Origin: Actinomycetota bacterium
GTDB lineage: Bacteria > Actinomycetota > Actinomycetes > Nanopelagicales > Nanopelagicaceae
Length of the DNA stretch: 5,245 nucleotides
Assembly (NCBI GenBank): GCA_947494085.1
Contig: CANLTP010000075.1
Location: forward strand, 1 to 5,245
Reading direction: 5' to 3'
Shown: positions 1 to 5,245 of the stretch, one piece after another
Layout of the letters: every line of letters starts with the position of its first letter
Position numbering within the stretch: the stretch's first letter is position 1
Program-made: the position numbers and the translations under genes
Notes under the pieces: model-generated
Told to the model about the DNA's origin: nothing
Seen by the model: only the letters and a program-made list of their open reading frames with translations
Database searches by the model: none

Positions 1-1446
1 CGGTTCTGAACCATCTTCCCTAAAGGGCATTGAGAGATCCTTGTGAAAAATATTGCCCCGTGGAAGGCCGATCTCTTCTTCTAAATCAAGTGGGCTCTTT
101 ATCTCTATACAAAGTGAGCCATCAGAATTTTTCGCTAAACAACTTTCAATCGGGTCAATAAGGTATTGATTTAACTGATTAAGTAATCTCTCTAAAATTA
201 TTGCCTTAGTCCCAGAGTTATCCTTTTCAAATAACTTTGCAGGCGTATGCATTCCAAAGAGGGTCAGGGTTTGGAAACCTTTTGCTACTAAATCAGCGCC
301 CAAAATGGAGGTGTCAGAAAGTGTGTGGCAATACATCTCGGCTGGAACTTTTTTTGGAATTACGCCTGCAGCTGCCTCCTCATAAGCCCGTTGGAAATCT
401 GAATACCTTTCATCAAAATGAAAGGTTCCGGCAAAAGCTAATTTAGGATCGGCTCCTGATTTTAGTCTTGGTAACTTGGTCAGAAGCATATTAACTTTAA
501 CTTGACTGCCTTCAAGACTCTTTGGCGGTTGAGTATTTAAAACCTTTGCCAATTTTTGTGGAGCAAAGTTAGCTAATACATATTTGCTCTCATAGCTCTG
601 GTCAGAAGCGGTTGTAATGAAATTCTCGCCTCCATTAGAACTAGAAGAAATAAAAGAACTAGAAGTAATTGAGCTAACTTCACTATCCAAAAAGAAAGTT
701 ACGCCGAGCTTTTTCGCCGAATCAACTAACTCTGCAACAAGTGCCCCCATACCGCCTACTGGAACTTTCCAGTCACCGGTCCCATTGCCGATTAAGTGGT
801 AGAGAAAACAAATGTTCGCGGCCAGATCTTTAGCATCTGAGAATGTTCCAATTAAGCCATCTGTCAGAACAATTCCACGCACTAGATCGCTGTTAAATCT
901 ATCTTCTAAAACTTGCTCTAGCGGATTTTCAATAATCTCATCCCAAATTTTATGACCAACTTTTTCCTTAAGCGCAGATCGAGTTGGAAGTTTTTGCAGC
1001 ATTGTCGGGGCAATCACATCAGCAAGTTTCTGCACATCCGCATAGAAACTTTTCCAGGCCTCAAGCTCGTCATCATTTCCAGTTAAAGCCTTAAAGTCTT
1101 CGCTGGTCTTTCCAATCAAACCTCTATTTATCAGTAGCCCTAAATCTTCATCATCTATTTTTTCCGGAGTGAAAGATGAAACATCTCGCTCAATAGTTTT
1201 AAACTTAAGCCCTAAATCATTAATAATTTGATCAGGTAGCAGGGATACTAAATAAGAGTAACGAGACAATCTGGCTTCATATTCCGAAAAGACTTTCTGA
1301 CTAACAGTTGCGCCGCCGAGCGAATCGTTCTTCTCTAAAATTGCCACACTCAAGCCAGCTTTTGCTAAGTAACATGAAGCAATAAGGCCATTGTGACCGC
1401 CGCCAATAATAACTACATCAAAATAAGTAGATTCGCTAACGGACAC
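1..1446 (-). CDS. Phytoene dehydrogenase-like FAD/NAD(P)-binding oxidoreductase (PYROXD2-like), 3' end cut off by window
   Basis: An open frame of 482 codons runs without a stop to the left edge. The N-terminus has a dinucleotide-binding fold: a beta strand, then GGGHNG (residues 15-20, GxGxxG type), an acidic strand end at E38 and LGGA at 43-46. GDWKVPVGGMG lies at 224-234 and GNIFHKDLSMPF at 464-475; the latter resembles the GNIFHGDL segment of the PYROXD2/COG1233 group, upstream of its C-terminal FAD motif. That motif is missing here, so roughly the last 40-60 residues lie outside the window. The family holds carotenoid desaturases and many uncharacterised flavoproteins; no carotenoid genes are beside it, so the substrate is unknown. 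The chosen start is GTG at 1446, overlapping the upstream lyase by 11 bp; an in-frame ATG at 1473 would add nine residues. It is the last visible gene of the minus-strand operon. A serine-rich stretch at residues 258-270 is unusual. Confidence 0.85.
   Translation of the reverse strand, partial: MSVSESTYFDVVIIGGGHNGLIASCYLAKAGLSVAILEKNDSLGGATVSQKVFSEYEARLSRYSYLVSLLPDQIINDLGLKFKTIERDVSSFTPEKIDDEDLGLLINRGLIGKTSEDFKALTGNDDELEAWKSFYADVQKLADVIAPTMLQKLPTRSALKEKVGHKIWDEIIENPLEQVLEDRFNSDLVRGIVLTDGLIGTFSDAKDLAANICFLYHLIGNGTGDWKVPVGGMGALVAELVDSAKKLGVTFFLDSEVSSITSSSFISSSSNGGENFITTASDQSYESKYVLANFAPQKLAKVLNTQPPKSLEGSQVKVNMLLTKLPRLKSGADPKLAFAGTFHFDERYSDFQRAYEEAAAGVIPKKVPAEMYCHTLSDTSILGADLVAKGFQTLTLFGMHTPAKLFEKDNSGTKAIILERLLNQLNQYLIDPIESCLAKNSDGSLCIEIKSPLDLEEEIGLPRGNIFHKDLSMPFREDGSEP
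637..672. repeat. Imperfect 18-bp tandem duplication inside the oxidoreductase gene
   Basis: Two adjacent 18-bp units, 637-654 and 655-672, share an exact 11-bp core (AGAACTAGAAG) and match at about 15 of 18 positions by eye. The period is six codons, so the reading frame is kept. On the minus strand it encodes a serine-rich run, residues 258-270, with Ser-Ser-Ser repeated at 262-264 and 268-270. It looks like a small slippage duplication in a surface loop. Confidence 0.6.
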
Positions 1447-2581
1447 AGCTAGCCATTCTCGAAATTGCCTCATCGAGTATTTCTTCACTAGTTGCAAAAT
1501 TTAACCTTACGAAATTTCCTGATTCCACACCAAATGTAATTCCGGCATTTAGTGCCAACTTTCCTTTTTCTAATAGAACTTCGGCTGGATTCTCTCCAAG
1601 ATTTAAGCTGGATAGATCTAGCCAAGCTAGATAGGAAAAGTCAGGAATTCGATAACCGACTGATGGCAAAGTTTTGTCTAACAATTTCTTCAAATATTTA
1701 CGATTGCTATCCATCGTCTCGATTGCACTATCTAGCCAATCCACACATTCGTATGCAGTTGCAGATGCAACGGCGCCAAACAATGAGGCTCGATAGTGAA
1801 CAGCCATTGGCATCAATTTTGCTCGTTCTTGTTGTTTTGGATGGGCAGTAATAATCGTGGCACATTTAAGTCCAGCTAAATTCCAACTCTTACTGGCGGC
1901 AGTTACACAAATTCCAACTTCACGAGCGACATCGCTAACTGCAAGAAATGGAACAAAGCTCTTCGCATCATATGTAAGAGGTGCATGAATCTCATCACTA
2001 AAAATCGTCACGCCATACTTCTTAGCCAACTCGGCAAGTGCTGCTAGCTCTTCTCGATTAAATACGGTTCCGACTGGATTATGCGGGCTGCAGAGGAAAT
2101 GTGCTTTAACACCATCCGCATAGCCACGCTGGACTGCGTCAAGATCCAATGTGTAATGCAAGCCATCTTTGATTAGTGGCGCATCATAAGATTTACATTT
2201 TAATTCAGTTATCCAATTATTCATGTTGTGATAAACCGGTGAATTAATCATTATCAAATCACCTGGATTGACCACGGTTCTGGCCATCTCAACCATTCCC
2301 ACGCCAACATCGGTGGCAATGAATACTTGCTCGGGGTCTATCTCCCAGCCCCAACGACCCTTCGCAAATTTCGCAAGATTAATTCCGAGTTCTGGAATCT
2401 TTCCAAGATAACCAGTATCTGAACCCTTAAGCATCTCCCCCAAGGCATCGCGAATCGGCTTGGCAATTTCGAAATCCATTTCTGCAACCGGCAACGGTAG
2501 AACATCGCTTGGAAATTCGCGCCACTTTGCACTCTTGCGCTTCTGCAATTGCGCAAGTGGCAAAGCCGACAGTTTTGTCAT
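1436..2581 (-). CDS. patB: MalY/PatB-type PLP-dependent C-S beta-lyase (probable cystathionine beta-lyase)
   Basis: This 381-residue fold-type I PLP enzyme probably cleaves cystathionine to homocysteine, pyruvate and ammonia in the cytoplasm (methionine synthesis), or another cysteine-S-conjugate. Features in order: the KW (19-20) and LPLPVAEMDF (28-37) N-terminal signature of the MalY/PatB group; Y117 in SPVYHNM, likely stacking on the cofactor ring; SPHNPVG (165-171) with N168; SDEIHAPL (195-202) with D196, which pairs with the pyridine nitrogen; AASKSWN with K231 as the Schiff-base lysine; and R359 near the C-terminus, binding the substrate carboxylate. Length is normal for the family (about 380-400) and no catalytic residue is missing. 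The ATG at 2581 lies 9 bp after the terC stop with no strong Shine-Dalgarno, suggesting translational coupling. E. coli MalY also represses the maltose system, but nothing here suggests such a role. A standard aminotransferase is less likely, given the signature. Confidence 0.9.
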   Translation of the reverse strand: MTKLSALPLAQLQKRKSAKWREFPSDVLPLPVAEMDFEIAKPIRDALGEMLKGSDTGYLGKIPELGINLAKFAKGRWGWEIDPEQVFIATDVGVGMVEMARTVVNPGDLIMINSPVYHNMNNWITELKCKSYDAPLIKDGLHYTLDLDAVQRGYADGVKAHFLCSPHNPVGTVFNREELAALAELAKKYGVTIFSDEIHAPLTYDAKSFVPFLAVSDVAREVGICVTAASKSWNLAGLKCATIITAHPKQQERAKLMPMAVHYRASLFGAVASATAYECVDWLDSAIETMDSNRKYLKKLLDKTLPSVGYRIPDFSYLAWLDLSSLNLGENPAEVLLEKGKLALNAGITFGVESGNFVRLNFATSEEILDEAISRMASCVR

Positions 2582-2590
2582 GTGCTGAGC

Positions 2591-3487
2591 CTAGTTACTT
2601 TTTTTATCCCTGGTCTTATACAAACTAAAGATTGAAGTTAGGGCTAAGGTTCCAATAATCATCCCTAAACTGAATTGAAGCGAAATATGTGGGAGCTTGA
2701 TTGGTCCAAAATTATGCCAGCCCTGTGAATGCATTGCTTCTAGGAATAACTTCACGCCGATGAAAGCCAGGATTACAGATAGGCCTTGAGTTAAATAAAT
2801 AAGCTTCTTCATTAGCCCACCTATTAGGAAATAAAGCTGACGAAGCCCCATTAGTGCAAAGATGTTTGCGGTAACGATTATGTATGGATCTTTAGTAAGC
2901 CCAAAGATTGCAGGTATTGAGTCAAAAGCGAAGAGCACATCTGTCATTGCAATAGCTACTAAAGCCAGGGTAAATGTGGACGCTCCTTTGCTACGCAGAT
3001 AGCGAATTACTCTTCCCTCTTCCCACTCTTCCTCACCTGATTCTTTTATCAAGGTGTAAGCGGTATAAATTAGGAAGGCACCGAAGAAGAAGAATACCCA
3101 GGCAAATTTGCTAACGATTACTGATCCAAGGGCGATAAATCCACCACGCATTACCAGAGCCATTGCAATACCAATCAACAAGATTAGCTGCTCTTTCTCT
3201 TTTGCAACTTTTAGTCTTGCCAAGATAAGAACGAATACAAATAGATTATCGAACGATAGTGAATACTCAGTTAACCAACCTGCAAAGAACTCGTTCTGCG
3301 CTTGTGCGTCAGCCCACTGACCAAGTGAAATTCCAAAGACGACTGCTGCTGCGACATAAAACAAAGTCCAACTGACTGCGGTGCTTAAAGAAGTTTCAAC
3401 ATTGCGCTGCTTGTATGCCATCGCAAAATCGAAGGCAAGAACTAGAAGCAGGACCAAGAGTGTAATTTGCCATACGTGTGCGCTCAT
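2591..3487 (-). CDS. terC: TerC-family integral membrane protein (probable Mn2+ exporter/metal homeostasis)
   Basis: This 298-residue, very hydrophobic protein has about seven to nine predicted membrane segments by eye. Two TerC hallmarks are visible: SFDNLFVF at 78-85, with conserved D80, and MTDVLFAFDSIPAIFG at 181-196, with D183 and D189. Further conserved-looking parts are LVMRGGFIALG (111-121, R114) and ANIFALMGLRQLYFL (207-221). A charged cytoplasmic loop (GEEEWEEGR, 151-159) and a lysine-rich tail flank the helices. TerC proteins (E. coli Alx, Bacillus MeeF/MeeY) export manganese or help load metals onto exported enzymes; the name comes from tellurite resistance operons, but no other ter genes are here, so tellurite resistance is unlikely to be its role. 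It starts 15 bp after msrA, with no obvious ribosome binding site. No room is left for the yybP-ykoY manganese riboswitch that often precedes this family. Confidence 0.92.
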   Translation of the reverse strand: MSAHVWQITLLVLLLVLAFDFAMAYKQRNVETSLSTAVSWTLFYVAAAVVFGISLGQWADAQAQNEFFAGWLTEYSLSFDNLFVFVLILARLKVAKEKEQLILLIGIAMALVMRGGFIALGSVIVSKFAWVFFFFGAFLIYTAYTLIKESGEEEWEEGRVIRYLRSKGASTFTLALVAIAMTDVLFAFDSIPAIFGLTKDPYIIVTANIFALMGLRQLYFLIGGLMKKLIYLTQGLSVILAFIGVKLFLEAMHSQGWHNFGPIKLPHISLQFSLGMIIGTLALTSIFSLYKTRDKKSN

Positions 3488-3502
3488 GGCACGTAAACTA
3501 CA

Positions 3503-4024
3503 TTACTTTTGCGTAAATAGGACCCCGGTACTTGAATGACAGTCATATCCGTTTGGATTCTTTGCTAAATACTTTTGATGATATTCCTCAGCGACCCAGT
3601 AAACATGTGGATCGGCGCTTTCAATCTGGCTAACAATTTCACCAATTCCCTCAGCGGTTAGCAGGGCCTGATATTCCGCTTTTGTTGCGAGCGCTTCATC
3701 TAACTGTGCCTTGGAAGTTGTAAATATCGCACTCCGATATTGGGTCCCAATGTCCCCGCCTTGCTGGTTAAGTGATGTTGGATCGTGCATTACCCAGAAC
3801 TCTTCAAGCAATCTTCGATAGGAAATTAAATCTGGATTAAATGTGACGCTAACTATTTCTGCATGATTCGTAACTCCGGTGCAGACTTGTTCATAACTTG
3901 GATTGGATCGATTTCCACCCATGTAACCAACACTTGTTTCAAGAACTCCGGCAAGTTGCCAAAATCTACGTTCGGCGCCCCAGAAACAACCTGTTGCAAA
4001 ATAGGCCACTTCGCTATTCCCCAT
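3503..4024 (-). CDS. msrA: Peptide-methionine (S)-S-oxide reductase MsrA
   Basis: It reduces the S-epimer of methionine sulfoxide, free or in proteins, back to methionine, normally with thioredoxin as electron source. The 173-residue protein has the GCFWGAE active-site signature at 12-18, with catalytic C13 and E18. Also visible are NPSYEQVCTGVTNHAE (41-56), HDPT (80-83), DIGTQYRS (91-98) and EEYHQKYL (146-153), all typical of MsrA. C162 in NGYDCHSSTG near the C-terminus is the likely resolving cysteine; C48 is the only other cysteine. Length is normal for a stand-alone MsrA, with no fused MsrB domain. The ATG at 4024 follows a GTGGGA element five bases upstream (4030-4035), a reasonable ribosome binding site. 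It is the first gene of the minus-strand operon, divergent from the tRNA gene; its promoter must lie in 4025-4156 but no strong match is visible. Confidence 0.95.
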   Translation of the reverse strand: MGNSEVAYFATGCFWGAERRFWQLAGVLETSVGYMGGNRSNPSYEQVCTGVTNHAEIVSVTFNPDLISYRRLLEEFWVMHDPTSLNQQGGDIGTQYRSAIFTTSKAQLDEALATKAEYQALLTAEGIGEIVSQIESADPHVYWVAEEYHQKYLAKNPNGYDCHSSTGVLFTQK

Positions 4025-4156
4025 TTGATTCCCACTTTCTCAATTTCCCTGGCGTAATCATTACAGATTTCTCGTAGTTTTAAGTAGGTGGAGTGCGAGC
4101 GCTAAAGACACTACTATTACTACAATTAATTAACTCACTGAATTTCTACATATTTC
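4025..4156. other. Divergent intergenic region between msrA and tRNA-Arg
   Basis: These 132 bp must hold the leftward promoter of the msrA operon and probably a rightward tRNA promoter. On the plus strand TACAAT at 4121-4126 is a plausible -10 box placed about 30 bases before the tRNA, but no good -35 box sits 16-18 bp upstream. TACTAT at 4112-4117 is a weaker alternative. On the minus strand I find only the msrA ribosome binding site and no convincing -35/-10 pair. No open frame or hairpin terminator is visible. Confidence 0.4.
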
Positions 4157-4228
4157 GCCCCCGTAGCTCAGTGGATAGAGCACCGCCCTCCGGAGGCGGG
4201 AGCGCAGGTTCGATTCCCGCCGGGGGCA
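4157..4228 (+). tRNA. tRNA-Arg, anticodon CCG
   Basis: A complete 72-nt cloverleaf can be drawn. Acceptor stem GCCCCCG (4157-4163) pairs fully with CGGGGGC (4221-4227), with A4228 as discriminator. The D stem is GCTC/GAGC (4166-4169, 4178-4181) with loop AGTGGATA. The anticodon stem is CCGCC/GGCGG (4183-4187, 4195-4199) around CTCCGGA, giving anticodon CCG at 4190-4192, which reads CGG arginine codons. The variable loop is 4 nt, and the T loop is TTCGATT (4209-4215). The T stem GCAGG/CCCGC has one A-C mismatch (A4206 with C4218). CCA is not encoded. The acceptor, anticodon and GCAGG sequences match the usual actinobacterial tRNA-Arg(CCG) pattern. Confidence 0.97.
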
Positions 4229-4257
4229 CAAATCACAAAATCAATTAGCGAATGTCC

Positions 4258-4286
4258 TTGTTATGTCATGTCATACACGGGATAAT
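4258..4286 (+). promoter_or_regulatory. Probable primary-sigma promoter of whiB1
   Basis: TTGTTA at 4258-4263 (-35, four of six to TTGACA) is separated by exactly 17 bp from GATAAT at 4281-4286 (-10, five of six to TATAAT). Transcription would begin near 4293, leaving a leader of about 70 nt before the whiB1 ATG. The spacer contains a short tandem repeat, ATGTCATGTCAT (4263-4274). The call rests on sequence match and position only; some whiB1 transcript could also come from read-through of the upstream tRNA. Confidence 0.6.
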
Positions 4287-4313
4287 TAACCTATGTGAAT
4301 GGCGGTTAACGCC
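4286..4313 (+). promoter_or_regulatory. Inverted repeats at the predicted whiB1 transcription start
   Basis: Two overlapping symmetric elements are visible. TTAACC at 4286-4291 and GGTTAA at 4304-4309 form a perfect 6-bp inverted repeat with a 12-bp spacer, beginning at the last base of the -10 box and spanning the likely start site. In addition 4301-4313 reads GGCGgTTAACGCC, a 12-bp palindrome interrupted by one extra G. Position suits an operator, or for the second element a small leader hairpin. No regulator can be named from the sequence. Confidence 0.35.
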
Positions 4314-4347
4314 CTTTGCTTCCCCCGATTTAAGTTTGAATTTCTAT

Positions 4348-4353
4348 AAGGAG
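4348..4353 (+). promoter_or_regulatory. Ribosome binding site of whiB1
   Basis: AAGGAG is a near-perfect Shine-Dalgarno sequence, clearly stronger than any other in the window, and lies 10 bases before the ATG at 4364 (slightly long spacing). It supports that start, which also matches the MDWRH N-terminus of WhiB1 proteins. Confidence 0.8.
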
Positions 4354-4363
4354 CCAAATAATC

Positions 4364-4633
4364 ATGGACTGGCGTCATCAATCTGCTTGCCGCGATGAGG
4401 ATCCGGAGCTTTTCTTTCCGGTCGGCAACACTGGTCCTGCCTTGGCTCAAATCGAGGAAGCTAAAAAAGTTTGTAATCGCTGCATAGTAAAAGAACCATG
4501 TCTTGCCTGGGCTCTAGAGAGCGGTCAAGATGCTGGAGTTTGGGGCGGTCTCTCTGAAGATGAACGTCGTGCGCTCAAGCGCCGCGCTGCAAGAAATCGT
4601 GCGCGCCTATTAGAAAACCAGAACAGCTTCTAA
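4364..4633 (+). CDS. whiB1: WhiB1/WblE-type iron-sulfur transcription factor
   Basis: This 89-residue protein is a full-length Wbl regulator. Four cysteines, C9, C37, C40 and C46 (C-x27-C-x2-C-x5-C), would bind a [4Fe-4S] cluster. The turn GVWGG is at 58-62, followed by the basic DNA-contacting tail RRALKRRAARNRAR (68-81). MDWRH at the start, DEDPELFFPVGN (11-22) and GPALAQI (24-30) match, from memory, M. tuberculosis WhiB1 (Rv3219) and Streptomyces WblE almost word for word, so it is WhiB1 rather than WhiB2, WhiD or WhiB7. WhiB1 binds region 4 of the primary sigma factor, its cluster reacts with nitric oxide, and it is essential in M. tuberculosis; those properties are transferred by homology. 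It has its own promoter and strong ribosome binding site, and converges on pdtaS as in mycobacteria. Confidence 0.96.
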   Translation: MDWRHQSACRDEDPELFFPVGNTGPALAQIEEAKKVCNRCIVKEPCLAWALESGQDAGVWGGLSEDERRALKRRAARNRARLLENQNSF

Positions 4634-4658
4634 CCTAATTAAACTTAGTTCAATTGAT
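4634..4658. other. Convergent whiB1/pdtaS junction without a clear terminator
   Basis: Only 25 very AT-rich bases separate the two stop codons. They contain the perfect 8-bp palindrome TCAATTGA (4650-4657), and just inside pdtaS lies TAAAATTTTA (4660-4669). Neither has a GC-rich stem followed by a T run, so no classical intrinsic terminator is seen for either gene; Rho-dependent ending or overlapping 3' ends are more likely. Confidence 0.5.
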
Positions 4659-5245
4659 TTAAAATTTTAGAACGGCTTGGGTTTCACTTCCAACACGAAC
4701 CAATTCAATACTTCCCTTTAACTCATTCTCGGTCAAAGTCTTAACAATCTGAAGACCTAGGTTGGAGGATTGATCCCACTTAAAATCAAGTGGAAGTCCG
4801 ATGCCATCATCAATAATTCGAACCTCACAACCATCTGCTTTCCGAGAAACTTCTACCCGCAGATTTTCACCGGAGTTAGCGAGTCCATGCTCTAGCGCGT
4901 TATGAATAAGTTCGGTAATTACAAGCGCTAAAGGGGTTGCAATCTGTGAATCAAAAGTTCCGAAAGTCCCCACTTTTTTAACGTGAATTTTATGTGTGCT
5001 TAATTCAATCGCGTTGTGAACAATTCGATCATAAACTTCATCGAAAGCCACTGATTCGGTAGAGCTATTTGAAAGAGTTTCATGAACTATCGCAATTGAT
5101 GCAACGCGTCGAACCGCTTCTTCAAGTGCAGTCTTTGCAGTTTCATCATCTACGCGTCGTGATTGCAATCTAAGTAGCGCAGAAACTGTCTGCAAATTGT
5201 TCTTAACCCGGTGGTGAATTTCTCGGATTGTTACATCCTTCGTAA
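4659..5245 (-). CDS. pdtaS: PdtaS-like cytosolic sensor histidine kinase (HisKA_2), C-terminal part; 5' end outside window
   Basis: The frame stays open to the right edge, giving 194 visible residues, about two fifths of a PdtaS of roughly 500. The TTG at 5195 is not the start, since the dimerisation motif continues upstream of it: REIHHRVKNNLQTVSALL (visible residues 7-24), with H11 of HRVKNN as the likely phosphorylated histidine, defines the HisKA_2 class. The HATPase domain follows: N box ELIHNALEHGL (111-121, N115), G1 DDGIGLP (145-151) and G2 NLGLQIV (161-167). No ATP-binding motif is missing. In mycobacteria PdtaS senses through N-terminal GAF and PAS domains and phosphorylates PdtaR, an ANTAR response regulator that acts on RNA; the sensing part and any pdtaR are not visible here. 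Another HisKA_2 kinase is possible, but the convergent whiB1 neighbour matches Rv3219-Rv3220c and favours PdtaS. Confidence 0.92.
   Translation of the reverse strand, partial: TKDVTIREIHHRVKNNLQTVSALLRLQSRRVDDETAKTALEEAVRRVASIAIVHETLSNSSTESVAFDEVYDRIVHNAIELSTHKIHVKKVGTFGTFDSQIATPLALVITELIHNALEHGLANSGENLRVEVSRKADGCEVRIIDDGIGLPLDFKWDQSSNLGLQIVKTLTENELKGSIELVRVGSETQAVLKF

Noticed and set aside
617..802. Open frame of 61 codons on the plus strand
   Set aside because: It lies opposite the serine-rich repeat of the oxidoreductase; its repeated Glu/Leu residues are just the reverse reading of that duplication, and it has no ribosome binding site.
1552..1851. 99-codon plus-strand frame inside the lyase gene
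   Set aside because: Antisense shadow of a clearly conserved enzyme; no motif or start signal.
3488..3502. Possible manganese (yybP-ykoY) riboswitch before terC
   Set aside because: Only 15 bp separate msrA and terC, far too short for the aptamer.
4294..4309. TGTGA half site in the whiB1 leader resembling a CRP/Cmr site, since mycobacterial whiB1 is CRP controlled
   Set aside because: The second half, six bases on, reads GTTAA and does not match TCACA, so only one half site exists; this can occur by chance.
4157..4363. tRNA 3' end as an attachment site for an integrated element
   Set aside because: The next gene is the conserved whiB1; no integrase, no repeated tRNA 3' segment and no foreign-looking DNA is present in the window.
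5195..5195. TTG at 5195 as the start of the histidine kinase
   Set aside because: The conserved IHHRVKNN motif continues in frame upstream to the window edge, so the gene is simply cut off.

Overview
The window comes from a low-GC actinobacterium. It carries a WhiB transcription factor (a family essentially confined to Actinobacteria and their phages), yet base composition looks like the low-to-mid 40s % GC by eye and intergenic gaps are very short. A streamlined aquatic lineage of the Nanopelagicales (acI) type fits, but that is inference; only the actinobacterial placement is well supported.

Left part (1-4024, all minus strand): four tightly packed genes that read as one operon, in transcription order msrA (methionine sulfoxide reductase), terC (TerC-family membrane protein, probably Mn2+ handling), a patB/malY-type PLP-dependent C-S beta-lyase, and a large FAD/NAD(P)-binding oxidoreductase of the phytoene dehydrogenase-like/PYROXD2 group. 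Junctions are 15 bp, 9 bp and an 11-bp overlap. The oxidoreductase runs off the left edge: 482 codons are visible, and the last stretch of the family, with its C-terminal FAD-binding motif, lies outside. Two of the four genes concern sulfur amino acids (methionine sulfoxide repair and homocysteine formation); a shared redox/metal/sulfur theme is inferred only.

Centre (4025-4363): a divergent intergenic region, then a plus-strand tRNA-Arg(CCG), then a promoter region for whiB1 with a near-consensus -35/-10 pair at 17-bp spacing and two inverted repeats around the predicted transcription start.

Right part (4364-5245): whiB1 (wblE type, plus strand) converges on the 3' end of a HisKA_2 sensor histidine kinase (minus strand) that closely resembles mycobacterial PdtaS and runs off the right edge. 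The same convergent pair occurs in Mycobacterium tuberculosis as Rv3219 and Rv3220c, which supports both identifications and points to a deeply conserved actinobacterial gene pair.

I see no mobile element, CRISPR array, phage gene or clear undescribed system. The regions most worth a second look are the conserved whiB1-pdtaS pair, the structured whiB1 promoter, and the four-gene operon ending in an uncharacterised flavoprotein.
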